The notes beneath the pieces are model-generated. The model worked only from the letters and a program-made list of their open reading frames with translations. It had not been told where the DNA came from and searched no databases. A stretch of 64,000 nt of DNA, from positions 5,908,001-5,972,000 of the forward strand of contig NZ_CP049258.1 of assembly GCF_011046735.1 (NCBI RefSeq), read 5' to 3'. Both the position numbers and the translations under genes were made by a program. Positions 9,435 through 18,026 of the stretch are shown in pieces (position 1 is the stretch's first letter; each line of letters begins with the position of its first letter). This DNA is from Nordella sp. HKS 07. GTDB lineage: Bacteria; Pseudomonadota; Alphaproteobacteria; Rhizobiales; Aestuariivirgaceae.

Positions 9435-12230
9435 ATGTTCGACGATCTCATTGGCCTCCTGATTCTCGCGCTGGTGGTGATATTCTTCACCCCGCTCATC
9501 CTCTCCATCGTAGCGCTCTCCCGTTCCGGCGATCTCCGGCGGAGGCTGGCACTGCTGGAGACCAAGCTCGCTCAATATGAAACGGGCGTCGCGCCTCCCG
9601 CGGCGGCGCCCGCCGAGACTATGGCGCCAGAGGCGGTAGTCCCTGAGATCGTGACCGAGGCCCCCGCGCCAGAGGTTGCTGCCCCTGAAGCCGCCGCGCG
9701 TCCAGGCAGGGTCTGGTCGCAAGCCAGGCGTGCGCAGGAGGGCGAGAGTGTCGACGCCGCCGCCGACTCGCCACCCGAGGGCGAGGCCATCGCTGCGGCG
9801 GCGCCACCGCCGCCTCCACCGCCCGCGCAACCGCGTGCCGGCATCGAGGAACGACTCACGTCGCGCTGGCTCGTCTGGCTTGGCGCTGTCGCGCTCGTGC
9901 TCGCCGGCATCTTCCTCATCAAATACTCGATCGAGAATGCGCTGCTGACACCGGCGATGCGCGCCATGGCCGGGCTTGTCCTCGGCGTCGCCTTGACGCT
10001 GGCCGGCGAATGGCTGCGCCGGCGCCCGGTGCAGAAGGAAATTGCGGCGCTCAAGCCCGATTATGTGCCAGGCGCCCTGGTCAGCGCCGGCCTCTTCATC
10101 TGCTTCGCCAGCATCTATGCCGCCTATGCGTTGCTGGACCTGCTGAGTCCAGGCGCCACCTTCATCGGCCTCGCCGTGGTGGCGCTGGTCGCTTTCGTGC
10201 TGGCGGCACTCCATTCGCCCATCGTCGCGATCATCGGTCTTCTCGCCGGTTTCGCGACGCCGGCTCTGGTGAGCTCGGACAGCCCCAATGCCGTGATCCT
10301 GTTCGCCTATCTCGCCCTTATCGCGGCGGCGGCCTATGCCGTCGTCATTTATCGGGGGTGGGGATGGCTCGCTTACGGGGCGACGATCGGCGGGCTTCTA
10401 TGGGTCGGCCTGTGGATCGTCGGACCGATGCAGGCTGGCGATCTCATGACCATCGCGGCATTCCTTGCCGCGCTGACCGCGGCGGCGGTCTGGCTCGCTT
10501 TGCGGCTGACGCCTGACGAATCTCCCTCGATCTGGGAGAAGCCGCATCAGCCGGATGGCCCGGAATTCAACGGCTGGCTCGCGGCGACCGGCTCGGTCGG
10601 CCTCTTCGCTTTTGCGGCGCTGAACTTCCAGGCGCCGATGGTGAATTTGATGCTGGCGGGGATAGGCGCGGTGGCGTTGAGCTTCGCCGGCCGGCGCTTT
10701 GAGCGCTTTGACGGCTTCATCGCCCATGCCGCGGCACTCTTGTTCCTCGTGCTGCTCGCCTGGGAGCCCGAGGGCATTCTCGGCAAAATTCTCTACGATA
10801 TCGATGCCGGCAACATCATAGCGCCGCAGGGCGCGCTGTTCGCGCCGGAAGCGAAGAGCTTCGTACTGTCGCATCTATTCGCCGGCGCATTGATCGCGGC
10901 CTTGGGTTTCGTCCTGCTGCGTGGCAGCCGGCGTCCTTATGTCTGGGCAGGCATCTCGCTCCTCGGCGCCTTGCTCATATTGGCTGCCGCCTATGCCCGC
11001 AGTCGCTTCTTCACCACCGATCTCCTGTGGACGCTTACCGCGACGCTTGCCGCCGCTATCGCCGTGTCGCTTGCGGGCGCGCTCAACAAGAGACGCGAGG
11101 AGCGGCGATACCGGCTGGCTCTCGGCTTCTATGCGGCCGCCGCCATTGCCGGCGTGAGCTTCGCTTTCGCCTTCGTGTTCCGCGAAGCCTGGCTTACCGT
11201 CGCCTTGGCGCTGCAATTGCCGGCATTGGCCTGGCTCGAGAAGAGCCTCGATCTGAGGGAGTTGCGCAAGCTGGCGCTTGCCGTGGCCGCCGTCATCCTG
11301 GTGCGCCTCGCGCTCAATCCCTATGTGCTGACCTACGAGACCAACAATGCTCTCGGGACGCAATGGATTCTCTATGGCTATGGCATTCCCGCACTGGCCT
11401 TCTTCGCCGCGGGGCGGATGTTCAAGCAGCGTTTGAACGATCTCACCGTCACGGTCCTCGAAAGTGGCGCCTTCGTCTTCGCGCTCCTGCTGGTGGCGCT
11501 CGAAATTCGTGTATTCACCGAGGGGCGCATCGCGGCCGAGACTTTGACGCTCTTCGAACTGGCTCTGCACACCCTGGTCTGGCTCGGCGCCGGCTGGTGG
11601 CGGCTCAGGGCCTTCGCGACGGCAGGCCGGCCGATCGACAAATGGTGGGCGGCGATCCTCATTGGCCTCGGCTTGCTGGGCGTCGTTTTCGGCCAGCTCT
11701 TCGCCCTCAATCCGGTCGTGACCTATGAGAGCGTCGGCGCTTACCCGATCTTCAACACATTGCTCGTCGCCTATCTCGCGCCGGCGGTTCTGATCGGCCT
11801 CATCGCTTATGCGCTGCCCGACCTGCCGCAGACGCGCAGCCTGCGGACGCCGCTCTCGGCGCTGTCCCTCATCCTGGTGCTGGCCTGGGTGACACTTGAG
11901 ACGAAGCGCTTCTTCCAGGGCCCGGTACTCGATTTCTGGGCCGTGAGCGATGCTGAATACTATGCCTATTCGGTCGTCTGGCTGCTCTCATCCCTGGTGC
12001 TGCTCGGAATTGGCATGTGGCGGGGGGCTCCCTGGCTGCGGCATGGCGCGCTCGCTATCCTGATCCTCACCGTCTGTAAGGTATTCCTGTCCGACATGGC
12101 TGCCCTGGGAGGGCTTTACCGCGTCTTCTCCTTCCTCGGGCTGGGCCTCTTCCTTGTCGGAATTGGCTATCTTTATCAGCGCTTTGTCTTCACCGAGAGG
12201 AAAGCGGAGGATAAGCCTGCCAGCGGCTAA
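9435..12230 (+). CDS. DUF2339 polytopic membrane protein
   Basis: A 931-residue inner-membrane protein of the DUF2339 family. It starts with an N-terminal transmembrane helix (residues 4-30) and a short coiled segment. A low-complexity linker rich in Ala, Pro and Glu (residues 55-140, including a run of prolines near 120-127) follows. The segment EERLTSRWLVWLGAVALVLA opens a long array of more than 20 predicted membrane helices. The function of this family is unknown. It has no obvious operon partner: the next gene starts 116 bases downstream. Confidence 0.88.
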   Translation: MFDDLIGLLILALVVIFFTPLILSIVALSRSGDLRRRLALLETKLAQYETGVAPPAAAPAETMAPEAVVPEIVTEAPAPEVAAPEAAARPGRVWSQARRAQEGESVDAAADSPPEGEAIAAAAPPPPPPPAQPRAGIEERLTSRWLVWLGAVALVLAGIFLIKYSIENALLTPAMRAMAGLVLGVALTLAGEWLRRRPVQKEIAALKPDYVPGALVSAGLFICFASIYAAYALLDLLSPGATFIGLAVVALVAFVLAALHSPIVAIIGLLAGFATPALVSSDSPNAVILFAYLALIAAAAYAVVIYRGWGWLAYGATIGGLLWVGLWIVGPMQAGDLMTIAAFLAALTAAAVWLALRLTPDESPSIWEKPHQPDGPEFNGWLAATGSVGLFAFAALNFQAPMVNLMLAGIGAVALSFAGRRFERFDGFIAHAAALLFLVLLAWEPEGILGKILYDIDAGNIIAPQGALFAPEAKSFVLSHLFAGALIAALGFVLLRGSRRPYVWAGISLLGALLILAAAYARSRFFTTDLLWTLTATLAAAIAVSLAGALNKRREERRYRLALGFYAAAAIAGVSFAFAFVFREAWLTVALALQLPALAWLEKSLDLRELRKLALAVAAVILVRLALNPYVLTYETNNALGTQWILYGYGIPALAFFAAGRMFKQRLNDLTVTVLESGAFVFALLLVALEIRVFTEGRIAAETLTLFELALHTLVWLGAGWWRLRAFATAGRPIDKWWAAILIGLGLLGVVFGQLFALNPVVTYESVGAYPIFNTLLVAYLAPAVLIGLIAYALPDLPQTRSLRTPLSALSLILVLAWVTLETKRFFQGPVLDFWAVSDAEYYAYSVVWLLSSLVLLGIGMWRGAPWLRHGALAILILTVCKVFLSDMAALGGLYRVFSFLGLGLFLVGIGYLYQRFVFTERKAEDKPASG

Positions 12231-12346
12231 TATTCCTCGATCACAAAAACTTTGCCTTGAAGTTGACGCGCCAGCTACAACATCCCCCGTGATCTAGGGA
12301 AATCTATAACGTTACGGAATAATTACTTAGCGAGGTTTTTGCGATC

Positions 12347-13255
12347 ATGAAGCCCTTTGCCATTGCCGGTATCCAGATGCATCTGGGCCACGGCTCCAAC
12401 ATCGAGGCCATGCGCCAGCGCGTTGATCTGACGATGCATCTTTTTCCCTGGGTGCAAATGGTGATGTTCTCCGAGCTCGCCTGCTTCGGTCCGCTCTTGC
12501 AGCACGCCCAGCCGCTGCCGGGCGCCGCCGAAGACGCCTTCCGTGAAATGGCGCGCCATCACCGCATCTGGATCGTCAACGGCTCCATGTATGAGCGCCG
12601 CGAGGGCGGCATCTTCAACACCACGTCGGTCGTCGACCCGCAGGGCGATGTCGTCGGACGCTACCGCAAGATGTTTCCGTTCGCCCCCCTGGAGCAGGGC
12701 GTTCAGGCGGGTAACGAGTTCCTCACCTTCGACATCGAAGGCGCCGGCAAGTTTGGCGTCCTCAACTGCTACGACATCTGGTTCCCGGAGACGTCGCGCC
12801 AGCTTGCCTCGATGGGCGTCGATGTCATCCTGCATCCGGTCATGACGCATACGATCGATCGCGATGTCGATATCGCCATCAGCCATGCGACCTCGGCGAT
12901 GATGCAGTGCTATGTCTTCGACGTGAACGGATTGGGCGCCGGCGGCAATGGCCGCTCCTGCGTGTTCGATCCCGCGGGCCGCGCGCTCTTCACCGGCGAT
13001 ACGACCGAGCAGATCATCCCGATCGAGATCGACATGGAATTGGTGCGCCGTTCGCGCGAGCGCGGCATCCGCGGTCTGGGTCAGATGGCCAAGAGCTTCC
13101 GCGACCGCACTGTCGATTTCCCGGTCTATGACCGCGAGCGCTTCGATACGAGCTATCTCGATTCACTCGGCGCGCTCGCCACGCCGCGCCGCGTCGACGC
13201 GCCGGCGCCGCGCAATGTCCACACGCTCCCGGTGCGCCGCAGTCTCGTAAACTGA
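12347..13255 (+). CDS. Carbon-nitrogen hydrolase (nitrilase superfamily)
   Basis: A 302-residue cytoplasmic amidase or nitrilase-type hydrolase. The catalytic triad is visible as Glu43 (MFSELACFGP), Lys108 (GRYRKMFPF) and Cys141 (LNCYDIWFPE). The overall length fits aliphatic amidase, carbamoylase or omega-amidase-like branches, and the sequence does not let me choose a substrate. It stands alone on the plus strand, ends in a hairpin shared with the convergent alpha/beta hydrolase, and has a GAGG ribosome-binding site about 12 bases upstream of the ATG. Confidence 0.87.
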   Translation: MKPFAIAGIQMHLGHGSNIEAMRQRVDLTMHLFPWVQMVMFSELACFGPLLQHAQPLPGAAEDAFREMARHHRIWIVNGSMYERREGGIFNTTSVVDPQGDVVGRYRKMFPFAPLEQGVQAGNEFLTFDIEGAGKFGVLNCYDIWFPETSRQLASMGVDVILHPVMTHTIDRDVDIAISHATSAMMQCYVFDVNGLGAGGNGRSCVFDPAGRALFTGDTTEQIIPIEIDMELVRRSRERGIRGLGQMAKSFRDRTVDFPVYDRERFDTSYLDSLGALATPRRVDAPAPRNVHTLPVRRSLVN

Positions 13256-13264
13256 CGGCGGATT

Positions 13265-13285
13265 GCCTCCGGCCTCGCCGGAGGC
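13265..13285. terminator. Bidirectional hairpin between convergent genes
   Basis: Perfect 9-bp inverted repeat GCCTCCGGC/GCCGGAGGC with a 3-base CTC loop, located between the convergent nitrilase-family gene and the alpha/beta hydrolase. No strong T tract follows on either strand, so termination is inferred from position and stem strength. Confidence 0.6.
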
Positions 13286-13294
13286 GCCGCGCAG

Positions 13295-14056
13295 TCACTT
13301 CGACAGAGCCAGGGACGCTTCCTCGATGAGATTCGCGACCGCCTCCGGCTGCGATATGAACACGGCGTGGCTGGCCTTGACCTCGACGGTCGTGCTGCCG
13401 GCACGCTTCGCCATCATCCGCATGAGATCAGGATTTATCGCCCGATCTTCGGTCGTGATGAGAGCCCAACTTTTTTTGCTTTTCCACGCCGGTTGTCGGC
13501 TCTTGGTCTCGAAGGCGGCCTTTGCCGGCAAGACTTGCGAGTGGGCCATGAACTCGGTGTCTGCCGGCGACACATCGGCCGCGAAATCAGCGGCAAAGAC
13601 TTTCGGATCCAGATATAGATATCCGTCCGCCGTCGCTACTATGCCTGTCGACGGGGCAGGAGTCTTGCCGGCGAGATCGAGAACGCTTTCCGCCACATCC
13701 GGTTGGAAGGCGGCGATGTAGACAAGCCCTACGACCTTGTCGCTGTTGCCCGCTTCCGTCACGACCATGCCTCCGTAGCTGTGGCCCACGAGGATCACTG
13801 GACCGTCCTGGAGCGCAAGGATGCGATGAGTGGCGTCGACATCGTCTTGCAGGGAGGTCATCGGCTCCTGCACGATCGTTACGTCATGGCCTTTGGCCTT
13901 CAGGAGATCGTATACTTTGCGCCAGCCGGAGCCGTCCGCCAGCGCGCCGTGAACGATCACGATATTCTTGACCGGCGCCGCTTGAGCCGGCGCGAAGGCA
14001 GCAAGGATGAACAATGCTGCGGCGGCCACCGTGAGCGCGAATCTTGCAAGTCTCAT
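13295..14056 (-). CDS. Secreted alpha/beta hydrolase
   Basis: A 253-residue exported hydrolase. Residues 1-26 form a signal peptide (basic start MRLARF, hydrophobic core, AQA cleavage site). The mature part opens with VKNIVIVHGALADGSGW, an oxyanion-hole HG motif, and carries the nucleophile elbow GHSYGGM. A catalytic His is likely in KASHAVF near the C-terminus. It resembles the salicylate/methyl-ester esterase-like family. It lies 41 bases downstream of acdS on the same strand, so it may be expressed with it; the substrate is unknown. A good AGGA-type ribosome-binding site precedes the ATG. Confidence 0.88.
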   Translation of the reverse strand: MRLARFALTVAAAALFILAAFAPAQAAPVKNIVIVHGALADGSGWRKVYDLLKAKGHDVTIVQEPMTSLQDDVDATHRILALQDGPVILVGHSYGGMVVTEAGNSDKVVGLVYIAAFQPDVAESVLDLAGKTPAPSTGIVATADGYLYLDPKVFAADFAADVSPADTEFMAHSQVLPAKAAFETKSRQPAWKSKKSWALITTEDRAINPDLMRMMAKRAGSTTVEVKASHAVFISQPEAVANLIEEASLALSK

Positions 14057-14097
14057 GATCCTGCTTCCTTCTGTTGTGACGAGCCTTGGACGACAGG

Positions 14098-15162
14098 CTA
14101 CGGGAAGAGGGGCGCCGACGCCACATGCTCTCCGGCGGCTGGTTCGGCGTCCTTGTAGTAGTAGCTATAGCCATTGATCGCCGGCGCGCCGCCGAGATGC
14201 GCATAAAGGACTCTCGATCCCTCGGGGAAGTAGCCCTTGCGCGCCAGGTCGATCATGCCCTGCATGGATTTGCCCTCATAGACGGGGTCGGTGATCATCG
14301 CCTCCATTCGCGCGGCGAGCCGGATCGCTGCGTTGGTCTCCTCGGAGGGCACGCCATAGGCGGGGTAGGCATAGTCGGGATTGATGATGATCTCGTCATC
14401 ACGGATGGCACGTCCCAGTCCGACAAGCGCGGCGGTGTTGTCGACAATCTGGCGCACCTGTGCCCGGGTCTGTTCGGGCGTTCCAGAGGCATCGATGCCG
14501 ACGACACGCTGCGCCCGGTTCTGGGCCGCAAAGCCGACGATGGTGCCGGCGAGCGTCGAGCCGGTCACGACACAGACGATGATATAGTCGAAGGCGATGC
14601 CGAGCTCAGCCTCCTGTCTCGCGACTTCCTCGGCGAAGCCGATATAGCCGAGACCGCCGAATTTATGCACCGAGGCGCCGGCCGGGATCGGATAGGGCTT
14701 GCCTCCGGAGTCCTTCACGGAGCGGATGGCATCTTCCCAGCTTTTGCGGATACCGATATCGAAGCCGGCATCGACGAGCCGGCTGTCGGCGCCCATGAGC
14801 CGGGTCATCAGGATGTTGCCGACGCGATCATAGACGGCGTCGTAATGCGGAACCCATTTCTCCTGGATCACGACGCATTTCATGCCGAGTTTCGCGGCCG
14901 TTGCCGCGACCAGGCGTGTGTGGTTCGACTGCACGCCGCCGATCGACACGAGCGTGTCGGCGCCCGACGCGATAGCATCGGGAACGATGTATTCAAGTTT
15001 TCGGAGCTTGTTGCCGCCCATCGCCAGGCCGGAATTGCAGTCGTCGCGCTTGGCGTAGATCTGCACCTTTCCGCCGATCGCCGCCGACAGCCGGGGCAGG
15101 TGCTCGATGGGCGTGGGACCGAAGGTGAGCGGATAGCGGTCGAATTTGGCAAGGAGGGACAT
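14098..15162 (-). CDS. acdS: 1-aminocyclopropane-1-carboxylate (ACC) deaminase
   Basis: PLP-dependent enzyme that converts ACC, the plant ethylene precursor, to 2-oxobutyrate and ammonia. The N-terminus [17 protein letters not shown] is typical. The PLP lysine is Lys52 ([10 protein letters not shown]), and the substrate loop is GGVQSNHTR. Residues that separate true ACC deaminases from D-cysteine desulfhydrase are present: Glu296 and Leu323, equivalent to Glu295 and Leu322 in the Pseudomonas enzyme, and Tyr269 and Tyr295. The start [10 protein letters not shown] was chosen over an upstream in-frame codon because it matches the family. At 354 residues it has a C-terminal tail about 15 residues longer than usual. 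Divergent acdR supports the assignment. Confidence 0.95.
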   Translation of the reverse strand: MSLLAKFDRYPLTFGPTPIEHLPRLSAAIGGKVQIYAKRDDCNSGLAMGGNKLRKLEYIVPDAIASGADTLVSIGGVQSNHTRLVAATAAKLGMKCVVIQEKWVPHYDAVYDRVGNILMTRLMGADSRLVDAGFDIGIRKSWEDAIRSVKDSGGKPYPIPAGASVHKFGGLGYIGFAEEVARQEAELGIAFDYIIVCVVTGSTLAGTIVGFAAQNRAQRVVGIDASGTPEQTRAQVRQIVDNTAALVGLGRAIRDDEIIINPDYAYPAYGVPSEETNAAIRLAARMEAMITDPVYEGKSMQGMIDLARKGYFPEGSRVLYAHLGGAPAINGYSYYYKDAEPAAGEHVASAPLFP

Positions 15163-15266
15163 GAAGCGGGCTCCCGGTTTCGACAGGGAGCATAGAAAGG
15201 ATCGCCCGTAAGGTGCTTGCAAAAGTGAGTTGCGTTTTGTCTTCTTACCCCCTTCAATGGATCGGC

Positions 15267-15282
15267 GATGATAAAAATCATC
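15267..15282. promoter_or_regulatory. Candidate AcdR operator in the acdS-acdR gap
   Basis: Perfect inverted repeat GATGAT-AAAA-ATCATC, 17 bases before the acdR start and in the only gap between divergent acdR and acdS. AT-rich dyads of this size are typical Lrp-family sites. Binding by AcdR is inferred from position only. Confidence 0.45.
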
Positions 15283-15299
15283 CACCGAGGTGCACCGAA

Positions 15300-15776
15300 A
15301 TGGAAGATTATTCCGTAGGGCCGTTGGACCGCATCGATATTAAGATAATGCGGGCCCTCCAGGCCGATGGCCGCCTGACCAATGCCGAGGTGGCCATCCG
15401 TGTGAATGTCAGCGCCGCTACTTGCCACAGGCGCACCCAGCGGCTGTTCGAGGAGGGCTACATCACGGGAGTGAGGGCGGACATAGCGCCCGCGTCGGTC
15501 CACTTGAATGCGCTTGTGATGGTTGGCGTCGTGCTCGATCGTTCGACGCCCGAGAGTTTCGCCGCATTCGAGAAGGCCGTGCTGCCGATGAAGGAGGTCC
15601 TCGACTGCAATCTGGTGGCGGGAGATTTCGACTATCTGCTGAAAATCCGGGTCCGCGACATGGCGGATTTCAACAAGCTGCACGGGCAGAAGCTGATTGC
15701 TCTTCCGGGCATCAGACAGACCCGTACTTTCTTCGTCATGAAGGAGGTCAAGGACAATGCGCGCCTGCCGTTCTGA
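15300..15776 (+). CDS. acdR: Lrp/AsnC-family regulator of ACC deaminase
   Basis: A 158-residue Lrp-family regulator. It has an N-terminal winged helix ([20 protein letters not shown], residues 9-28, then recognition helix [14 protein letters not shown]) and a C-terminal RAM effector-binding domain (residues 70-150, including [16 protein letters not shown]). The divergent partner is acdS, the arrangement known for AcdR, which activates acdS in response to ACC in Pseudomonas and rhizobia. The ATG at 15300 was preferred to upstream in-frame codons because it gives the usual short lead before the HTH. Confidence 0.9.
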   Translation: MEDYSVGPLDRIDIKIMRALQADGRLTNAEVAIRVNVSAATCHRRTQRLFEEGYITGVRADIAPASVHLNALVMVGVVLDRSTPESFAAFEKAVLPMKEVLDCNLVAGDFDYLLKIRVRDMADFNKLHGQKLIALPGIRQTRTFFVMKEVKDNARLPF

Positions 15777-15788
15777 CAGCGGCCTTCT

Positions 15789-17525
15789 TCAAGCCCCTTC
15801 GAGGACTTTGGGCCTGATCTCGTCGGCCGGCATCGGCCGGTTGAAATAGAAGCCTTGCAGGAACTCGCAGCCGGCAAGGCGCAGGAATTTGGCCTGGAAC
15901 TCGTCCTCGATTCCTTCCGCCGTGACCTTGAGGCCCATTGAACGCGCTATGGCGATGGTTCCCTGGACAAGTTGCTGCACATTGGTGTTGCTGGTGATGT
16001 CGGCGCAGATCGAACGGTCGAGTTTGAGCCGGTCAAAGGGGAAGGTGCGCAAATAGCCAATGCTCGAATAGCCGGTGCCGAAGTCATCGAGCGCGATGGT
16101 GACACCGCGTTCTTTCAGCCGCCACATGGCGGCAAGCGCGATGTCGGGCTCGACCATCAGGTGGCGCTCGGTAATCTCGAGCTCGAGCTGGCTTGCCGGG
16201 AAGCCGATTTCGGCGAGTACCTGCCCGACCATCTCGTCGAAGCGCGGGTTCTTGAATTGCACCGGCGAGACATTCACCGACAGAATGAAATCCGGCCAGG
16301 CGAGGGCGTCGACGCAGGCGCGGCGCAGGACATAGGCGCCGAGCGTCTCGATGAGGCCGCCTTCCTCGGCGAGCGAGATGAAGACATCGGGCCGGATCAC
16401 CCGCCCGTCGAACATCGTCCAGCGCGCCAGCGCCTCGACGCCCTTCGGCTGATGCGTCGCCGAGTCGACGATGAGCTGATAGGCGACCGTAATCTCCTCC
16501 GCCGCCAGCGCCTCGCGCAAATGATGGGTGAGGCTGGCGCGCTCCTGCATCTTGGCGTCGATATTGGCGTCGTAATAGGCGATGCGGTTGCCGCCGAGTT
16601 TCTTGGCCTCGTACATGGCGATGTCGGAGCGGCGTAAGAGCTCGTGGATGGTGGTATCCTTGGAGCAGCCTGACGCGATGCCGACGCTGGTGCCGAGACG
16701 GAGATCGCCTTTCGGCGTCTTGAGCGGCTCCTTCAGGAATTCGATGAACTGCTCGGCGACCTTGCGACCGGTTCGCTGGGCATCGGGGCCGGTGGTGAGG
16801 AAGGCGAACTCATCGCCGCCGACGCGGGCAAGGAGGCCGTTGCCGGCGGCGATGTGACTGAAGCCCGCGGTGCAGCCGAGCAACGCGCGGTCGCCGGCGA
16901 AGTGGCCATGCGTGTCATTGACGTCCTTGAAGCCGTCGAGATCGAGGAAAACGACGCAGACATCGGGCTGCATGCGCAACGTCTTGTCGTCGCTGAGCGG
17001 CGTCGCGAGCAGCGATGCCCGGTTCGGCAGGCCGGTCAGGAAATCATGCGTGGCGGCATGCTCGGCTTCCTTCTGGCTGCGCATGGTGGCGCGCAGATTG
17101 GCCCATGCCGTCACCACCACGCCCATCATGATCAGGGTGAGCAGGATCAGCATCGTCGTGACCGCCGGGCTGATCGTCGCCAGGGCGTCCGATCCGCGCG
17201 TCCTGGTCGACCAGATGAGCTTGCTCACGGCGCCGCCAGCAGGATCGGCCAGGATCACACTCTGCTCGGCTGGACTGCCGGGCTCGGCGAGCTTGAGATT
17301 GGCGATCACGAATTCCGCTCCGAGTTCGTTCACCATGGCATCTGTAAGATGCTTGGCAATCACCAGGATCCGTTTCTGTCCTTCGGGCAGGGCGAAGCCT
17401 TCCGAGAAGGGCACGACAGGCCCGGCCACAGCCGCGGCAATGCCGTCCGGCGTCCTGAAGAAGCCGCTCGACACCGCATATTGGCCGGGCGGCGCCTCGC
17501 TCTGCTTGAGCATCCGGTCGAGCAC
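15789..17525 (-). CDS. GGDEF-EAL cyclic-di-GMP enzyme, main part (frameshifted gene)
   Basis: The main reading frame encodes the rest of a periplasmic sensor domain, a membrane helix (about residues 121-141), a GGDEF domain with the intact active site RVGGDEF (residues 236-240) and an EAL domain. The EAL domain has intact GVEALARW (363-365), LDRSI, ALDDFGTGYSS and KVTAEGIED motifs. Both diguanylate cyclase and phosphodiesterase activity are thus possible. The open frame begins at a GTG at 17525, but the true N-terminus lies in another frame upstream (17526-17947), separated by a one-base shift near 17543. Without that upstream part the protein would lack its first membrane anchor. Confidence 0.88.
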   Translation of the reverse strand: MLDRMLKQSEAPPGQYAVSSGFFRTPDGIAAAVAGPVVPFSEGFALPEGQKRILVIAKHLTDAMVNELGAEFVIANLKLAEPGSPAEQSVILADPAGGAVSKLIWSTRTRGSDALATISPAVTTMLILLTLIMMGVVVTAWANLRATMRSQKEAEHAATHDFLTGLPNRASLLATPLSDDKTLRMQPDVCVVFLDLDGFKDVNDTHGHFAGDRALLGCTAGFSHIAAGNGLLARVGGDEFAFLTTGPDAQRTGRKVAEQFIEFLKEPLKTPKGDLRLGTSVGIASGCSKDTTIHELLRRSDIAMYEAKKLGGNRIAYYDANIDAKMQERASLTHHLREALAAEEITVAYQLIVDSATHQPKGVEALARWTMFDGRVIRPDVFISLAEEGGLIETLGAYVLRRACVDALAWPDFILSVNVSPVQFKNPRFDEMVGQVLAEIGFPASQLELEITERHLMVEPDIALAAMWRLKERGVTIALDDFGTGYSSIGYLRTFPFDRLKLDRSICADITSNTNVQQLVQGTIAIARSMGLKVTAEGIEDEFQAKFLRLAGCEFLQGFYFNRPMPADEIRPKVLEGA

Positions 17526-17947
17526 CAGTCCGAAATCTCCTTGGACGACGCGGCGAGTGCCGCGCCGGCCCGCAGCGCGAAGAGGTCCTTGCCGGATTCG
17601 TCGATCAGAAAGGCGGTGTCGAATATGATTCCCGTCGAGGTCGAGTCGGTATAGCCGCTGCGCACGAATTCCGGATTGGAGATGTTGTAAAGTCCGGTAA
17701 CGGCGTCGTCCCAGCGCGCATAGTCCTGGTGGCTGTCATGCAGCTTCTTGACGAAGGATTTGACCGCCGCCTGCGCTGTCTGCCGCGTCAGCGCCCGGTC
17801 GGTGCGGTCGACTTCATTGGCGAGATGATTGAGGGCATAGAAGACGACGCCGACGGTCGCGGCCAACGCCGCGCCCGCCATGACCGCCATCCAGAATTCG
17901 ATTGTCCCCTTGCGCCCGAAGCGCGCCAGAATTGCGCCAAGACTCAT
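17526..17947 (-). pseudogene. N-terminal CHASE4 sensor part of the GGDEF-EAL gene, out of frame
   Basis: Encodes the N-terminal membrane helix (EFWMAVMAGAALAATVGVVF) and a CHASE4-type extracytoplasmic sensor with DYARWDDAV, NPEFVRSGY and FLIDESGKDLFALRAGAAL. Family alignment expects it to continue into the downstream frame as SSQGDFGLVLDRML. Adding one base in TCGTCCAAGG near 17543 restores the full CHASE4-TM-GGDEF-EAL protein of about 718 residues. I see no other damage, so either a recent mutation or a sequencing indel is likely. The ATG at 17947 starts MSLGAILARFG. Confidence 0.8.
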
Positions 17948-18026
17948 TGCCTTACCTTGCCCCCGCGCGAGGTTACTGGCTGCGGATCACCAAAGGCTTA
18001 TGAATTTGACAGACTCTGTAGCGGCT

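Noticed and set aside
14098-15162. D-cysteine desulfhydrase as an alternative identity for acdS
   Set aside because: Glu296 and Leu323 match the ACC-deaminase-specific residues, and the divergent Lrp regulator fits acdR.
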